Assembly (NCBI GenBank): GCA_002311975.1
Contig: DCAL01000012.1
Coordinates: forward strand, 34,636-40,953
Length of the DNA stretch: 6,318 nucleotides
DNA from: Fidelibacterota bacterium UBA1134
Lineage (GTDB): Bacteria > Fidelibacterota > Marinisomatia > Marinisomatales > S15-B10
Reading direction: 5' to 3'
Positions 1 to 5,679 of this stretch are shown here, one piece after another; positions within the stretch are counted from its first letter, which is position 1, and each line of letters begins with the position of its first letter. The notes below the pieces were generated by a model. The model was not told the DNA's origin and did not search any database. It saw nothing but the letters and a program-made list of their open reading frames with translations. A program made the position numbers and the translations under genes.

Positions 1-801
1 GATTTCTTCGGCGGTGGTGGACCCCGTTCGCGCAGGGCAACAGGTGGCGACCTGAAAGTAACCCTCCAACTGGCTCTGGAGGAGATCGCAACCGGAGTCT
101 CCAAGATGATCAAAATCAAGCGGTGGAATCCCTGTGATACGTGCGCCGGTACGGGTGCTGAACCCGGAACGATGCCTTCGCGCTGTTCGGCCTGCAACGG
201 CTCAGGTCAATTGAAGCAGATCTCCAAGTCGCTATTTGGGCAGTTTGTGAATGTTGTTCAGTGCGCTAACTGCGGTGGTACCGGTGAGGTCGTGAGCAGT
301 CCCTGCCGCAAATGTTCGGGCGAGGGACGGAGAAAGGAAGCGTCTCAGATAAAGGTCGAGGTTCCCTCGGGAGTTGCCACAGGCAACTACATGACGCTTC
401 GCGGTGAAGGCAACAAAGGATCAAGGGGATCCGAAGCCGGCGATCTTATCGTCTTTTTCGAGGAAAAGGAACATGAGTTCTTCAGACGCCACGGCTCAGA
501 TATTATTGCCGAACTGGAAATCTCCTTCTCTCAGGCCGCCTTGGGAGATTCGGTGGAAGTGCCGACTCTCGGCGGCAGCGCCAAGTTGAGCATCCCGGGT
601 GGTATTCAATCGGGACAGGTATTGCGCATGCGCGGGAAAGGACTTTCTGAACTGAGGGGAAGTTACAGGGGAGATGAGTTAGTGAAGATTCAGGTCAAAA
701 CGCCAACGAAACTCAATTCGAAACAGAAGAATCTCTTGGAAGAACTTGCCGCCAGTAACGGCAGTGTTGGGAAAACGAACGTAAGAAAGATGCGATCGTA
801 G
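1..801 (+). CDS. dnaJ: Chaperone DnaJ (Hsp40), 5'-truncated by window edge
   Basis: Type I J-domain co-chaperone that hands unfolded substrates to DnaK and stimulates its ATPase in the cytoplasm. The reading frame is open from base 1, so the ATG at 106 is internal. The 266 residues present begin in the Gly/Phe-rich linker (DFFGGGG). All four zinc-binding CxxCxGxG motifs are intact: CDTCAGTG (fragment residues 45-52), CSACNGSG (62-69), CANCGGTG (88-95) and CRKCSGEG (102-109). The two beta-rich substrate-binding domains follow, with recognisable landmarks such as GDLIV, the EHEFFRRHGSD segment, IPGGIQSGQVLRMRGKG and RGDELV. DnaJ proteins are usually about 370-380 residues, so about 110 residues (J domain with HPD, and most of the G/F region) lie outside the window. 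grpE/dnaK may lie upstream, but this cannot be seen. The four complete zinc motifs exclude CbpA-like type II proteins. Confidence 0.97.
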   Translation, partial: DFFGGGGPRSRRATGGDLKVTLQLALEEIATGVSKMIKIKRWNPCDTCAGTGAEPGTMPSRCSACNGSGQLKQISKSLFGQFVNVVQCANCGGTGEVVSSPCRKCSGEGRRKEASQIKVEVPSGVATGNYMTLRGEGNKGSRGSEAGDLIVFFEEKEHEFFRRHGSDIIAELEISFSQAALGDSVEVPTLGGSAKLSIPGGIQSGQVLRMRGKGLSELRGSYRGDELVKIQVKTPTKLNSKQKNLLEELAASNGSVGKTNVRKMRS

Positions 802-860
802 TACAGTTATGACGTCCCAGGAAAATCTGATAACAATCTGAACGAAAACGTGAAATGAAA

Positions 861-865
861 AGGAG
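861..865 (+). promoter_or_regulatory. Shine-Dalgarno AGGAG for the pseudopilin-like gene
   Basis: AGGAG lies 11 bases before the ATG at 877 and supports that start. The 75-base gap after dnaJ holds no clear terminator, so read-through from dnaJ is plausible. Confidence 0.6.
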
Positions 866-876
866 TAAGCGAATCT

Positions 877-1641
877 ATGACTGAGATATCTGACCTTAAA
901 TACAAGTGGTGGGTGCGCGACCTGCTTGAATTGGGCATACTTGTGGCGATCGTTATCTTCATCCTTGTGATTTATGTTCCCCACGCTATATGGGATGAAG
1001 AAGACGCCATGAAAGATGAAAGTCGTTTCAAAATGGGAAACGATTATGATGTTATTACATACTATGAAAGGCTTACAGATAAGCAGACAGCGAACGGTCT
1101 CTGGGCGCTCAAGGTGGTAAATGCTGCCAGGGATTCCCTCACCGCAGATTCAACATTTCTTGGCCAGAAGACGATCGACTTTGGAGATGAATCCGTCGAT
1201 GTTGACGTATTTGAAGGTTATGATGTCGTGTATGATACTTCCTTCGGATTCCTGATGACGCGCAAAGATACAATCGTCGATACTGTCTATACGGTGGTGA
1301 CTTACAATGAGGAGGATGCACGATATGACACCTCTTTTATACGGCTCGATATGATTGATCCCTACCTGAAGGATATAACCCTTGTGGATATTCCGGATAC
1401 AAATCTCTCAAGCCATGTGGAGGTTGTAAGTTATTACGATTCCTACATGCCGGATTCCTCCATGTTTTTCTGCCCCTTGACGGGGAAACCGTACATCATC
1501 ACACTCTCCGAAGATGACATACTGGCAGTGGAAAGTCCCATAACTGAGACCTACAAAGAGCCAAGATATCTGGTGTTCTCGTTCACATCCGACTCTCATG
1601 GAAAAATCGTCGACGGAGAGAAAAGCTGGGCCAGGTTCTAG
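877..1641 (+). CDS. Single-pass membrane protein with a pilin/pseudopilin-like N-terminus (function unknown)
   Basis: No confident family assignment. The 254-residue protein has a short basic/aromatic N-terminus (KYKWWVRD), one hydrophobic helix at about residues 17-35, then an acidic, tyrosine- and aspartate-rich extracytoplasmic part. Glu18 and Pro35 flank the helix 17 residues apart, the same spacing as Glu5 and Pro22 of the canonical type IV pilin N-terminus (FTLxE...P). The position of the usual prepilin cleavage Gly is Val13, however, so processing by PilD-type peptidase is doubtful. The only cysteine (Cys199) sits in CPLTGKPY, a short C-terminal loop-like motif. The segment RDSLTADSTFLGQ (about 85-97) looks conserved-like, and YDTSF occurs twice (about 119-123 and 150-154). 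It is followed after only 6 bases by a PilM-like gene, which supports a pilus/secretion-type role by context. It could equally be an unrelated anchored envelope protein. Confidence 0.85.
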   Translation: MTEISDLKYKWWVRDLLELGILVAIVIFILVIYVPHAIWDEEDAMKDESRFKMGNDYDVITYYERLTDKQTANGLWALKVVNAARDSLTADSTFLGQKTIDFGDESVDVDVFEGYDVVYDTSFGFLMTRKDTIVDTVYTVVTYNEEDARYDTSFIRLDMIDPYLKDITLVDIPDTNLSSHVEVVSYYDSYMPDSSMFFCPLTGKPYIITLSEDDILAVESPITETYKEPRYLVFSFTSDSHGKIVDGEKSWARF

Positions 1642-1647
1642 AGTGCG

Positions 1648-2568
1648 GTGCTAGTCGTCTGTATCAAGGGTGGCTGGTTGCGGTACGCCCAGGCTGACGT
1701 CAGCGGCCGCGGTTTTGAGATTAACTGCTTAGGCGGTCTATTACTCCCGCCTGAGCTCTTTCCCCCCAAACTAAAATCATCTAATCTTGAAGGACAGCTT
1801 CAGAAAGCGTTTAAGCGGGTAGCCGACGTGCTCGAGAAACCTGACAGAGAGGTGTTTGTCTCGATGGATCGGGAATGGATTGACTGCACTTTGTTAAGGA
1901 GCGATGCGATCCTTGACGAGGCGACGAAAGAGTCTTATCTTCGGTGGATCCTTGCCGAGAGATGGGGCACACTCTGGAATACATCGGCGGTTTTCTTTCA
2001 GACCGTGCCGAATGGCGGTGGTGAAGAGGAACTGACAGTCGCCTGTACCACCACTGAACATGTCATCGAAGGCGTTAAATCCGCCATTAATGGCGTAGGC
2101 TGCGTCCCCGCGTGGCTCGAGCCAAATTCTCTTTCCATTTATCGAACCGTGATGGCTTCTGATGACGGGAAGCATTCGAAGACGATCGTCGCTGCGGCGC
2201 GAGAAACCGTTTTGGATGTGCAATTTATCGATCGGGTAAGATTACGAAGTTTTGGAACGCTGAGTTTACGGTCAGGAAAGGTGAAATGCGTGTCTGTGCA
2301 GGGGGACGGAGATTTCGCGGAAAGATGCGTTGAAGAGTGGAACGGATATCTCGATGACTCTGATAAATCCCCCGATCTGCGGGTTGTCTTAACAGGCGAA
2401 TTTTCAAGGCAACGCTTTCGTGCTATCAAAGGTGATAAATCCGGAGATGGAGTAACAGTTGTTATTGATCCGTTTCCGCGAGCAGATATTTCCGCAGATG
2501 GGTCCTTACATAAGAAAGGCTCCCCATTTGTGGAGTTACTGGGTCTCATTCAGAGGAGAGCGCGCTGA
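1648..2568 (+). CDS. PilM/GspL-like actin-fold protein, divergent
   Basis: 306 residues whose order of segments resembles PilM, the cytoplasmic actin-like component of the type IV pilus inner-membrane assembly platform. It has an N-terminal strand pair (LVVCIKGGWLRYAQAD), then VFVSMDREWIDCTLL (69-83), a domain-joining WLEPNSLSIYR (156-166), TIVAAARETVLDVQFID (179-195) followed by RSFGTLSLRSG, the late VVLTGEFSRQR (246-256), IDPFPRADIS, and a C-terminal FVELLGLIQRR resembling the closing AxGLALR helix of PilM. The Asp residues expected in the phosphate-1 and phosphate-2 loops are absent (CIKGG and AAARET), so nucleotide binding may be lost, as in GspL-type relatives. Family length is usually about 350. 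The start is GTG, as an in-frame TAG lies three codons upstream. No convincing Shine-Dalgarno is seen, so coupling to the preceding gene is likely. PilM/GspL assignment is inferred from motif order, not from a search. Confidence 0.75.
   Translation: MLVVCIKGGWLRYAQADVSGRGFEINCLGGLLLPPELFPPKLKSSNLEGQLQKAFKRVADVLEKPDREVFVSMDREWIDCTLLRSDAILDEATKESYLRWILAERWGTLWNTSAVFFQTVPNGGGEEELTVACTTTEHVIEGVKSAINGVGCVPAWLEPNSLSIYRTVMASDDGKHSKTIVAAARETVLDVQFIDRVRLRSFGTLSLRSGKVKCVSVQGDGDFAERCVEEWNGYLDDSDKSPDLRVVLTGEFSRQRFRAIKGDKSGDGVTVVIDPFPRADISADGSLHKKGSPFVELLGLIQRRAR
2554..2558 (+). promoter_or_regulatory. Shine-Dalgarno AGGAG inside the PilM-like gene end
   Basis: AGGAG ends 9 bases before the ATG at 2568 and supports that start for the small membrane protein. 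The stop and start overlap as TGATG. Confidence 0.6.
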
Positions 2569-2855
2569 TGCCAGACATTAATCTTTTTGGAGGCGAAGGT
2601 TTTCAGGAGGGAATTCCGGTGCCTGAGATAGTGGAAGAGAAGAAGAATCGGGTGACCAAGAAGAAAGAAGCGACAACGAAACAGAAGAAGAGACAGAAAT
2701 CGATCCTTCTGCAGGAACTTGGCGCGGGCGCGCTTGCTGTTGTTGTGGGGACACTGGTATGGTGGTATTTTGTGATGAAGACTACGGTGCCATCGGAAGT
2801 GACCGAATATACGCCGCAGGAATTCATGACTAGGTCGGAAACCGGCAATGACTAA
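2568..2855 (+). CDS. Small single-pass membrane protein, PilN-like N-terminus
   Basis: 95 residues. A cytoplasmic N-terminus beginning MPDINLFG is followed by a Lys/Glu-rich linker (about 24-45), one membrane helix (about 51-69, LGAGALAVVVGTLVWWYFV), and only about 26 residues outside. Known PilN proteins start with an INLLP-type motif that docks into PilM and continue with one helix and a periplasmic ferredoxin-like domain of over 100 residues. Here the INL motif and helix are in place but the periplasmic domain is missing. The gene overlaps the PilM-like gene by one base and rsmD by eight, so it sits where pilN would sit in a pilMNOPQ operon. There is no frameshift remnant: rsmD starts in another frame immediately. 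This could be a minimal PilN analogue or an unrelated small anchor protein. Confidence 0.75.
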   Translation: MPDINLFGGEGFQEGIPVPEIVEEKKNRVTKKKEATTKQKKRQKSILLQELGAGALAVVVGTLVWWYFVMKTTVPSEVTEYTPQEFMTRSETGND

Positions 2856-3375
2856 TACAGCCATCCTCAGCGGCAGTCTGAAAGGGATTCGTCTCAAGGT
2901 GGGTGGCGCAGATGGTGTCCGTCCAACGCAAGCGAAGGTACGGAAGAGTATCTTTGACATCCTGCAGACAGTTGAGGGGAAGAAGATTCTCGATCTGTAT
3001 GCGGGATCGGGATCGCTTGGCTTCGAGGCGCTCAGTTGCGGTGCCGCGACAGTGACGTTCGTTGAAAAAAGCTCTGAAGCAATCCGGATGATTGAGAAGA
3101 ATTCACTCCTTTTTGACAGTAAGAATATCTTTATTGCCAGCAGTGATGTCTTCCGCTATTTGCGCCATTCTAAATTAGAATTTGATATCATTTTCGCTGA
3201 TCCTCCTTATGAGTCTGTCAATCTTGATATACTTGTGAGACTAGCGCGCAGACATCTTAGAGAAGAGGGTATCCTGATCGTTGAATCGGCCCGGCGCGAG
3301 GGGTGGCAGGGCCAGGGGGCAGATATCAGGCATTATGGCGATACACAGATTTCGCTTTTCAGAGAAGTGCCGTGA
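2848..3375 (+). CDS. rsmD: 16S rRNA (guanine(966)-N2)-methyltransferase RsmD
   Basis: SAM-dependent methyltransferase that modifies G966 of 16S rRNA during 30S assembly. The 175 residues carry the family landmarks: N-terminal SGSLKGIRLKV and GVRPT (23-27) with KVRKSIFDIL, SAM-binding motif I LDLYAGSGSLGFEAL (48-62), the acidic residue at the end of strand beta2 (FVEK, Glu73), and the catalytic DPPY (118-121) typical of exocyclic-amine N-methyltransferases. Usual length is about 180-200, so it is complete and slightly short. The ATG at 2848 lies inside the previous gene (8-base overlap) with only a weak GGAA upstream, pointing to translational coupling. Its last bases overlap the coaD start (GTGA). 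The rsmD-coaD pairing is common across bacteria and supports both calls. Confidence 0.95.
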   Translation: MTNTAILSGSLKGIRLKVGGADGVRPTQAKVRKSIFDILQTVEGKKILDLYAGSGSLGFEALSCGAATVTFVEKSSEAIRMIEKNSLLFDSKNIFIASSDVFRYLRHSKLEFDIIFADPPYESVNLDILVRLARRHLREEGILIVESARREGWQGQGADIRHYGDTQISLFREVP

Positions 3376-3857
3376 GTCAGAAGATTGTTATCTATCCCGG
3401 ATCATTCGATCCCATTACCCACGGTCATCTTGATGTCATCGATCGGGCCATCAATCTGTTCGATCATCTTATTATCACGATCGCCACCCACAGAGACAAG
3501 GAACCTCTGTTTGATCTTGATGAGAGGCTCGAAATGATCCGTGCCTGTACGGCTGACTATGAGAATGTTGAAACAACTTTTTATGACGGACTCATCGTTG
3601 ACTTTGCCCGTGAAAAAGGGGCCTGCGCGCTCATCAGGGGTCTCAGGTTCGTGAGTGACATCGAATTCGAGTTTCAGCTCGCCTGGGTGAACCGGCATCT
3701 CAACAAAGATGTGAACACTGTTTTCCTGATGACGGATGCAAAATATATGCATCTTAGTTCATCGGTCATCCGGGAGGCGGCAGATCTGGGGGGGGATATC
3801 GACATTTATGTTCCGCCGGTTGTTGCGGAACGCCTCCACGAAAAATTCGGTAAATGA
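3372..3857 (+). CDS. coaD: Phosphopantetheine adenylyltransferase CoaD
   Basis: Catalyses ATP + 4'-phosphopantetheine to dephospho-CoA + PPi, the fourth step of coenzyme A synthesis from pantothenate, in the cytoplasm. The protein is a nucleotidyltransferase of the HxGH superfamily: YPGSFDPITHGHLD with HGH at 17-19, a Lys at 43 in the position of E. coli Lys42, RGLR with SDIEFEFQLAWVNRHL in mid-protein, and the LSSSVIREAA version of the ISSTxxR signature near the C-terminus. I chose the GTG at 3372 over an in-frame ATG at 3303, because it gives 161 residues (the family norm is about 160) with the conserved SQKIVIYPGSFDP start. The longer version would only add residues read from within rsmD in another frame. 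The start overlaps the rsmD stop by 4 bases, implying coupled translation. Confidence 0.97.
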   Translation: MSQKIVIYPGSFDPITHGHLDVIDRAINLFDHLIITIATHRDKEPLFDLDERLEMIRACTADYENVETTFYDGLIVDFAREKGACALIRGLRFVSDIEFEFQLAWVNRHLNKDVNTVFLMTDAKYMHLSSSVIREAADLGGDIDIYVPPVVAERLHEKFGK

Positions 3858-3862
3858 GGCGG

Positions 3863-3902
3863 AGAGACTTCTTCAAACTGTTTTGGAAGAAAAGTGCTCT
3901 TT
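3863..3902 (+). terminator. Possible terminator hairpin after coaD
   Basis: An imperfect, AT-rich inverted repeat begins 6 bases after the coaD stop. AGAG and ACTTCTTCAAA on the left pair with TTTGGAAG, AAAAGT and CTCT on the right, across a CTGT loop (3878-3881), with bulges. Only a short T stretch follows (CTCTTTAA), so efficiency is uncertain. It lies where the dnaJ-coaD transcription unit could end. Confidence 0.35.
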
Positions 3903-3913
3903 AACCCTCAAAT

Positions 3914-3940
3914 AAATGCTCCTCATAAATGATAGCATTT
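3914..3940 (+). repeat. Inverted repeat AAATGCT/AGCATTT upstream of the FmdB-like gene
   Basis: AAATGCT (3914-3920) and AGCATTT (3934-3940) are perfect complements around 13 bases, which themselves contain TCA-TAAA-TGA. The element lies 47 bases upstream of the GTG of the zinc-ribbon gene. It is AT-rich and lacks a T tract, so an operator or promoter-proximal structure is more likely than a terminator. No good -35/-10 pair could be assigned. Confidence 0.35.
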
Positions 3941-3974
3941 GTAGATTCTTAGCTGGAATGAATACGGGTCTGAT

Positions 3975-3980
3975 AGGGGG
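3975..3980 (+). promoter_or_regulatory. Shine-Dalgarno AGGGGG deciding the GTG start at 3987
   Basis: This purine-rich AGGGGG followed by AAACTA gives a 6-base spacer to GTG. It fixes the zinc-ribbon protein start, which then reads MPTYDYRC as in the family. Confidence 0.65.
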
Positions 3981-3986
3981 AAACTA

Positions 3987-4298
3987 GTGCCAACATACGA
4001 TTACAGATGTAACGACTGCGGACATGAGTTTGAACACCTTCAAACCATGACTGAAGAACCTCTTGCTCAGTGTCCTGTCTGTGCGGGTGTCTTGCAGCGG
4101 CTGATAGGTAGTGGCGCCGGTCTTATCTTTAAGGGTTCCGGATTCTACATTACTGATTACAAGAACAAGAAGAGTAGCCCCTCTGGGGACACCGGTCATG
4201 ATAAGGAAACGACCGAGACCGGTGGTAAGAAGGAGGCATCACCACCACAGTCGGAAACGAAAGATAAGACGTCAACCAAGAAGGATAAAGAAGAGTGA
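3987..4298 (+). CDS. FmdB/CxxC_CxxC_SSSS family zinc-ribbon protein
   Basis: A 103-residue small protein with the FmdB-type N-terminus MPTYDYRCNDCGHEFE. Two cysteine pairs (Cys8/Cys11 and Cys29/Cys32, the latter as CPVC) form a zinc ribbon, followed by the family's GLIFKGSGFYITDY segment (45-58). From about residue 59 the chain becomes a low-complexity tail rich in Lys, Glu, Ser, Thr and Pro, probably disordered and cytoplasmic. The family was named from a putative regulator linked to formamidase/amidase genes, but its biochemical role is not settled, and nothing here points to amide metabolism. The GTG start is supported by the Shine-Dalgarno and by the conserved first residues. It appears to be transcribed separately from coaD, with 129 bases between. 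Confidence 0.93.
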   Translation: MPTYDYRCNDCGHEFEHLQTMTEEPLAQCPVCAGVLQRLIGSGAGLIFKGSGFYITDYKNKKSSPSGDTGHDKETTETGGKKEASPPQSETKDKTSTKKDKEE

Positions 4299-4382
4299 TG
4301 ACGAGTATTCATCCTGTCATTCTGCTTGATCATGGCGGCGACGGCGTTTCTTGCCGGAGCTGACTGTTTTTCCGTGTAGCTA

Positions 4383-4396
4383 TTAAGTCTTCTTAA
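4383..4396 (+). repeat. Small palindrome TTAAG-TCTT-CTTAA before the dehydrogenase gene
   Basis: A perfect 5-bp inverted repeat with a 4-base loop sits 7 bases upstream of the AGGAGG ribosome site. It overlaps a weak -10-like TATTAA (4381-4386). It could be an operator or chance; it is too short to judge. The remainder of 4299-4382 shows no gene and no clear terminator. Confidence 0.2.
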
Positions 4397-4403
4397 ATCT
4401 AAC

Positions 4404-4409
4404 AGGAGG
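4404..4409 (+). promoter_or_regulatory. Consensus Shine-Dalgarno AGGAGG for the GTG start at 4414
   Basis: A full AGGAGG with a 4-base spacer favours the GTG at 4414 over the internal ATG at 4492, and so keeps the N-terminal extension of the dehydrogenase. Confidence 0.75.
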
Positions 4410-4413
4410 AACC

Positions 4414-5613
4414 GTGAACAATTCAGCAGTTGAACAGGCGAAGGAACATTTCGGTCGAGTACTGGAGCAGCAGTTGGTCCGCATTGAGAAGATGAAGGCG
4501 GGTGAGGAGGAGACCGACTACGCCACGCTGAAACCTATCATAATTGGAATCATTGGCGGTGACGGTATCGGCCCATACATTGCGGAAGAGGCGCGGCGTA
4601 TTCTGGAATTTCTGTTGGCAGATGAGCAGAAATCAGGCAAGGTAGAATTCAGGAATATCGAGGGACTCACGATTGAATACCGTGCCCTGGTGGAGAAACC
4701 GATTCCTGACGATGTTCTCGAGGAAATAAAGAAGTGTCATGTGACGCTAAAGGGACCCACGACCACACCCAGGAAGGGCGATCCGTGGCCCAACATCGAG
4801 AGCGCTAACGTAGCCATGCGGAAGGAGCTCGACCTCTTTGCCAATGTCCGACCGGTATGTGTTCCCTCTGAGGGAATTGACTGGATGTTTTTCCGTGAAA
4901 ATACGGAAGGAGCCTACGCTTTAGGCGGCGACGGCATAGAAGTTACGGATGACATGGCAATCGATTTCACTGTTGCCACCACGCAGGGATCGGAGCGTCT
5001 TATCCGGCTCGCCCTTGACTACGCCAGCAAGAACGGCATCAATAAGCTGACGCTCATAACCAAGGCCAACGTGGTGAAAACGACAGACGGTAAATTCCTT
5101 AAGATCGGCTACGAGATTGCCAAGGAGTACCCCGATGTGGAGGTTGACGACTGGTACATCGATATTATGACGGCTAAACTGGTGGATCCCAAGCGGCGCA
5201 CTCAGTTCCGCGTAATGGCCCTGCCGAATCTATACGGCGATATCCTCACTGATGAGGCGGCTGAATTCCAGGGCGGCGTCGGCACTGCCGGGGCGGCCAA
5301 CATCGGTCGGAAGTATTCCATGTTTGAGGCGATCCACGGCTCCGCGCCGAGGATGGTGGATGAAGGACGGGCTCAGTATACAGATCCCAGCAGCATGATT
5401 CGTGCCGGTGCCATGCTGATGCGGCACATCGGTTATCCTGAGAGGGCCAAAAAGCTAGAGATGGTTCTGGACATCTGCGGTCAGTTCGAGAAAAAACTCG
5501 TCATGACTGGCCGGGATACAGGTTCTACGGGAGAAAAGTTCTCCGCCTACCTGATGGAGACAATCCGGGATCCCGATCTTGAAGACAGGTGGCAGACCTA
5601 TCAGGCAGTCTGA
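4414..5613 (+). CDS. icd: Isocitrate/isopropylmalate dehydrogenase family protein, probable isocitrate dehydrogenase
   Basis: Beta-decarboxylating dehydrogenase, most likely isocitrate to 2-oxoglutarate + CO2 in the TCA cycle. Landmarks in the 399 residues are IGGDGIGP (47-54), LKGPTTTP (112-119), SANVAMRK with Ser130, Asn132 and Arg136, Arg146, RENTEGAY with Arg161 and Tyr168, catalytic Lys217 (ITKANVVK), and metal-site Asp250, Asp276 and Asp280 (NLYGDILTD). Spacing matches E. coli Icd Ser113, Asn115, Arg119, Arg129, Arg153, Tyr160, Lys230, Asp283, Asp307 and Asp311. The S-x-N-x-x-x-R pattern fits isocitrate rather than isopropylmalate; homoisocitrate cannot be excluded. At the cofactor site HGSAPRM, Arg313 replaces E. 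coli Lys344 and is not the Asp of NAD enzymes, while Met314 replaces Tyr345, so cofactor choice is open. A roughly 40-residue charged helical extension precedes the fold. The gene is followed by a strong terminator and probably forms its own transcription unit. Confidence 0.9.
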   Translation: MNNSAVEQAKEHFGRVLEQQLVRIEKMKAGEEETDYATLKPIIIGIIGGDGIGPYIAEEARRILEFLLADEQKSGKVEFRNIEGLTIEYRALVEKPIPDDVLEEIKKCHVTLKGPTTTPRKGDPWPNIESANVAMRKELDLFANVRPVCVPSEGIDWMFFRENTEGAYALGGDGIEVTDDMAIDFTVATTQGSERLIRLALDYASKNGINKLTLITKANVVKTTDGKFLKIGYEIAKEYPDVEVDDWYIDIMTAKLVDPKRRTQFRVMALPNLYGDILTDEAAEFQGGVGTAGAANIGRKYSMFEAIHGSAPRMVDEGRAQYTDPSSMIRAGAMLMRHIGYPERAKKLEMVLDICGQFEKKLVMTGRDTGSTGEKFSAYLMETIRDPDLEDRWQTYQAV

Positions 5614-5642
5614 GGCGGCGGCTACATAGTTGTCTTGTTGAA

Positions 5643-5679
5643 AGGGGAGACAGTGTGCTCCCCTCTTTCTTTGTTGTTT
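5643..5679 (+). terminator. Rho-independent terminator after the dehydrogenase gene
   Basis: AGGGGAG (5643-5649) pairs perfectly with CTCCCCT (5658-5664) across an 8-base loop. It is followed by the T-rich tail TCTTTCTTTGTTGTTT, starting about 30 bases after the dehydrogenase stop codon. This is the clearest terminator in the window and separates obg from the genes before it. Confidence 0.85.

Noticed and set aside
3303..3371. An upstream ATG in the coaD frame
   Set aside because: It lies inside rsmD and would add 23 residues before the conserved CoaD N-terminus; GTG at 3372 gives the standard length.
4298..4363. A 21-codon ORF starting at the TGATG overlap after the zinc-ribbon gene
   Set aside because: Very short, no good ribosome site, no recognisable motif; overlap of TGA with ATG arises easily by chance.
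4351..4386. Promoter for the dehydrogenase gene using TATTAA as -10
   Set aside because: No acceptable -35 at 16-18 bases spacing; CTGACT is at 15 bases and matches only partly.
4414..5613. 3-isopropylmalate dehydrogenase (leuB)
   Set aside because: Ser130 and Asn132 in the SxNxxxR segment are the isocitrate pattern, and no leuCD genes are adjacent.
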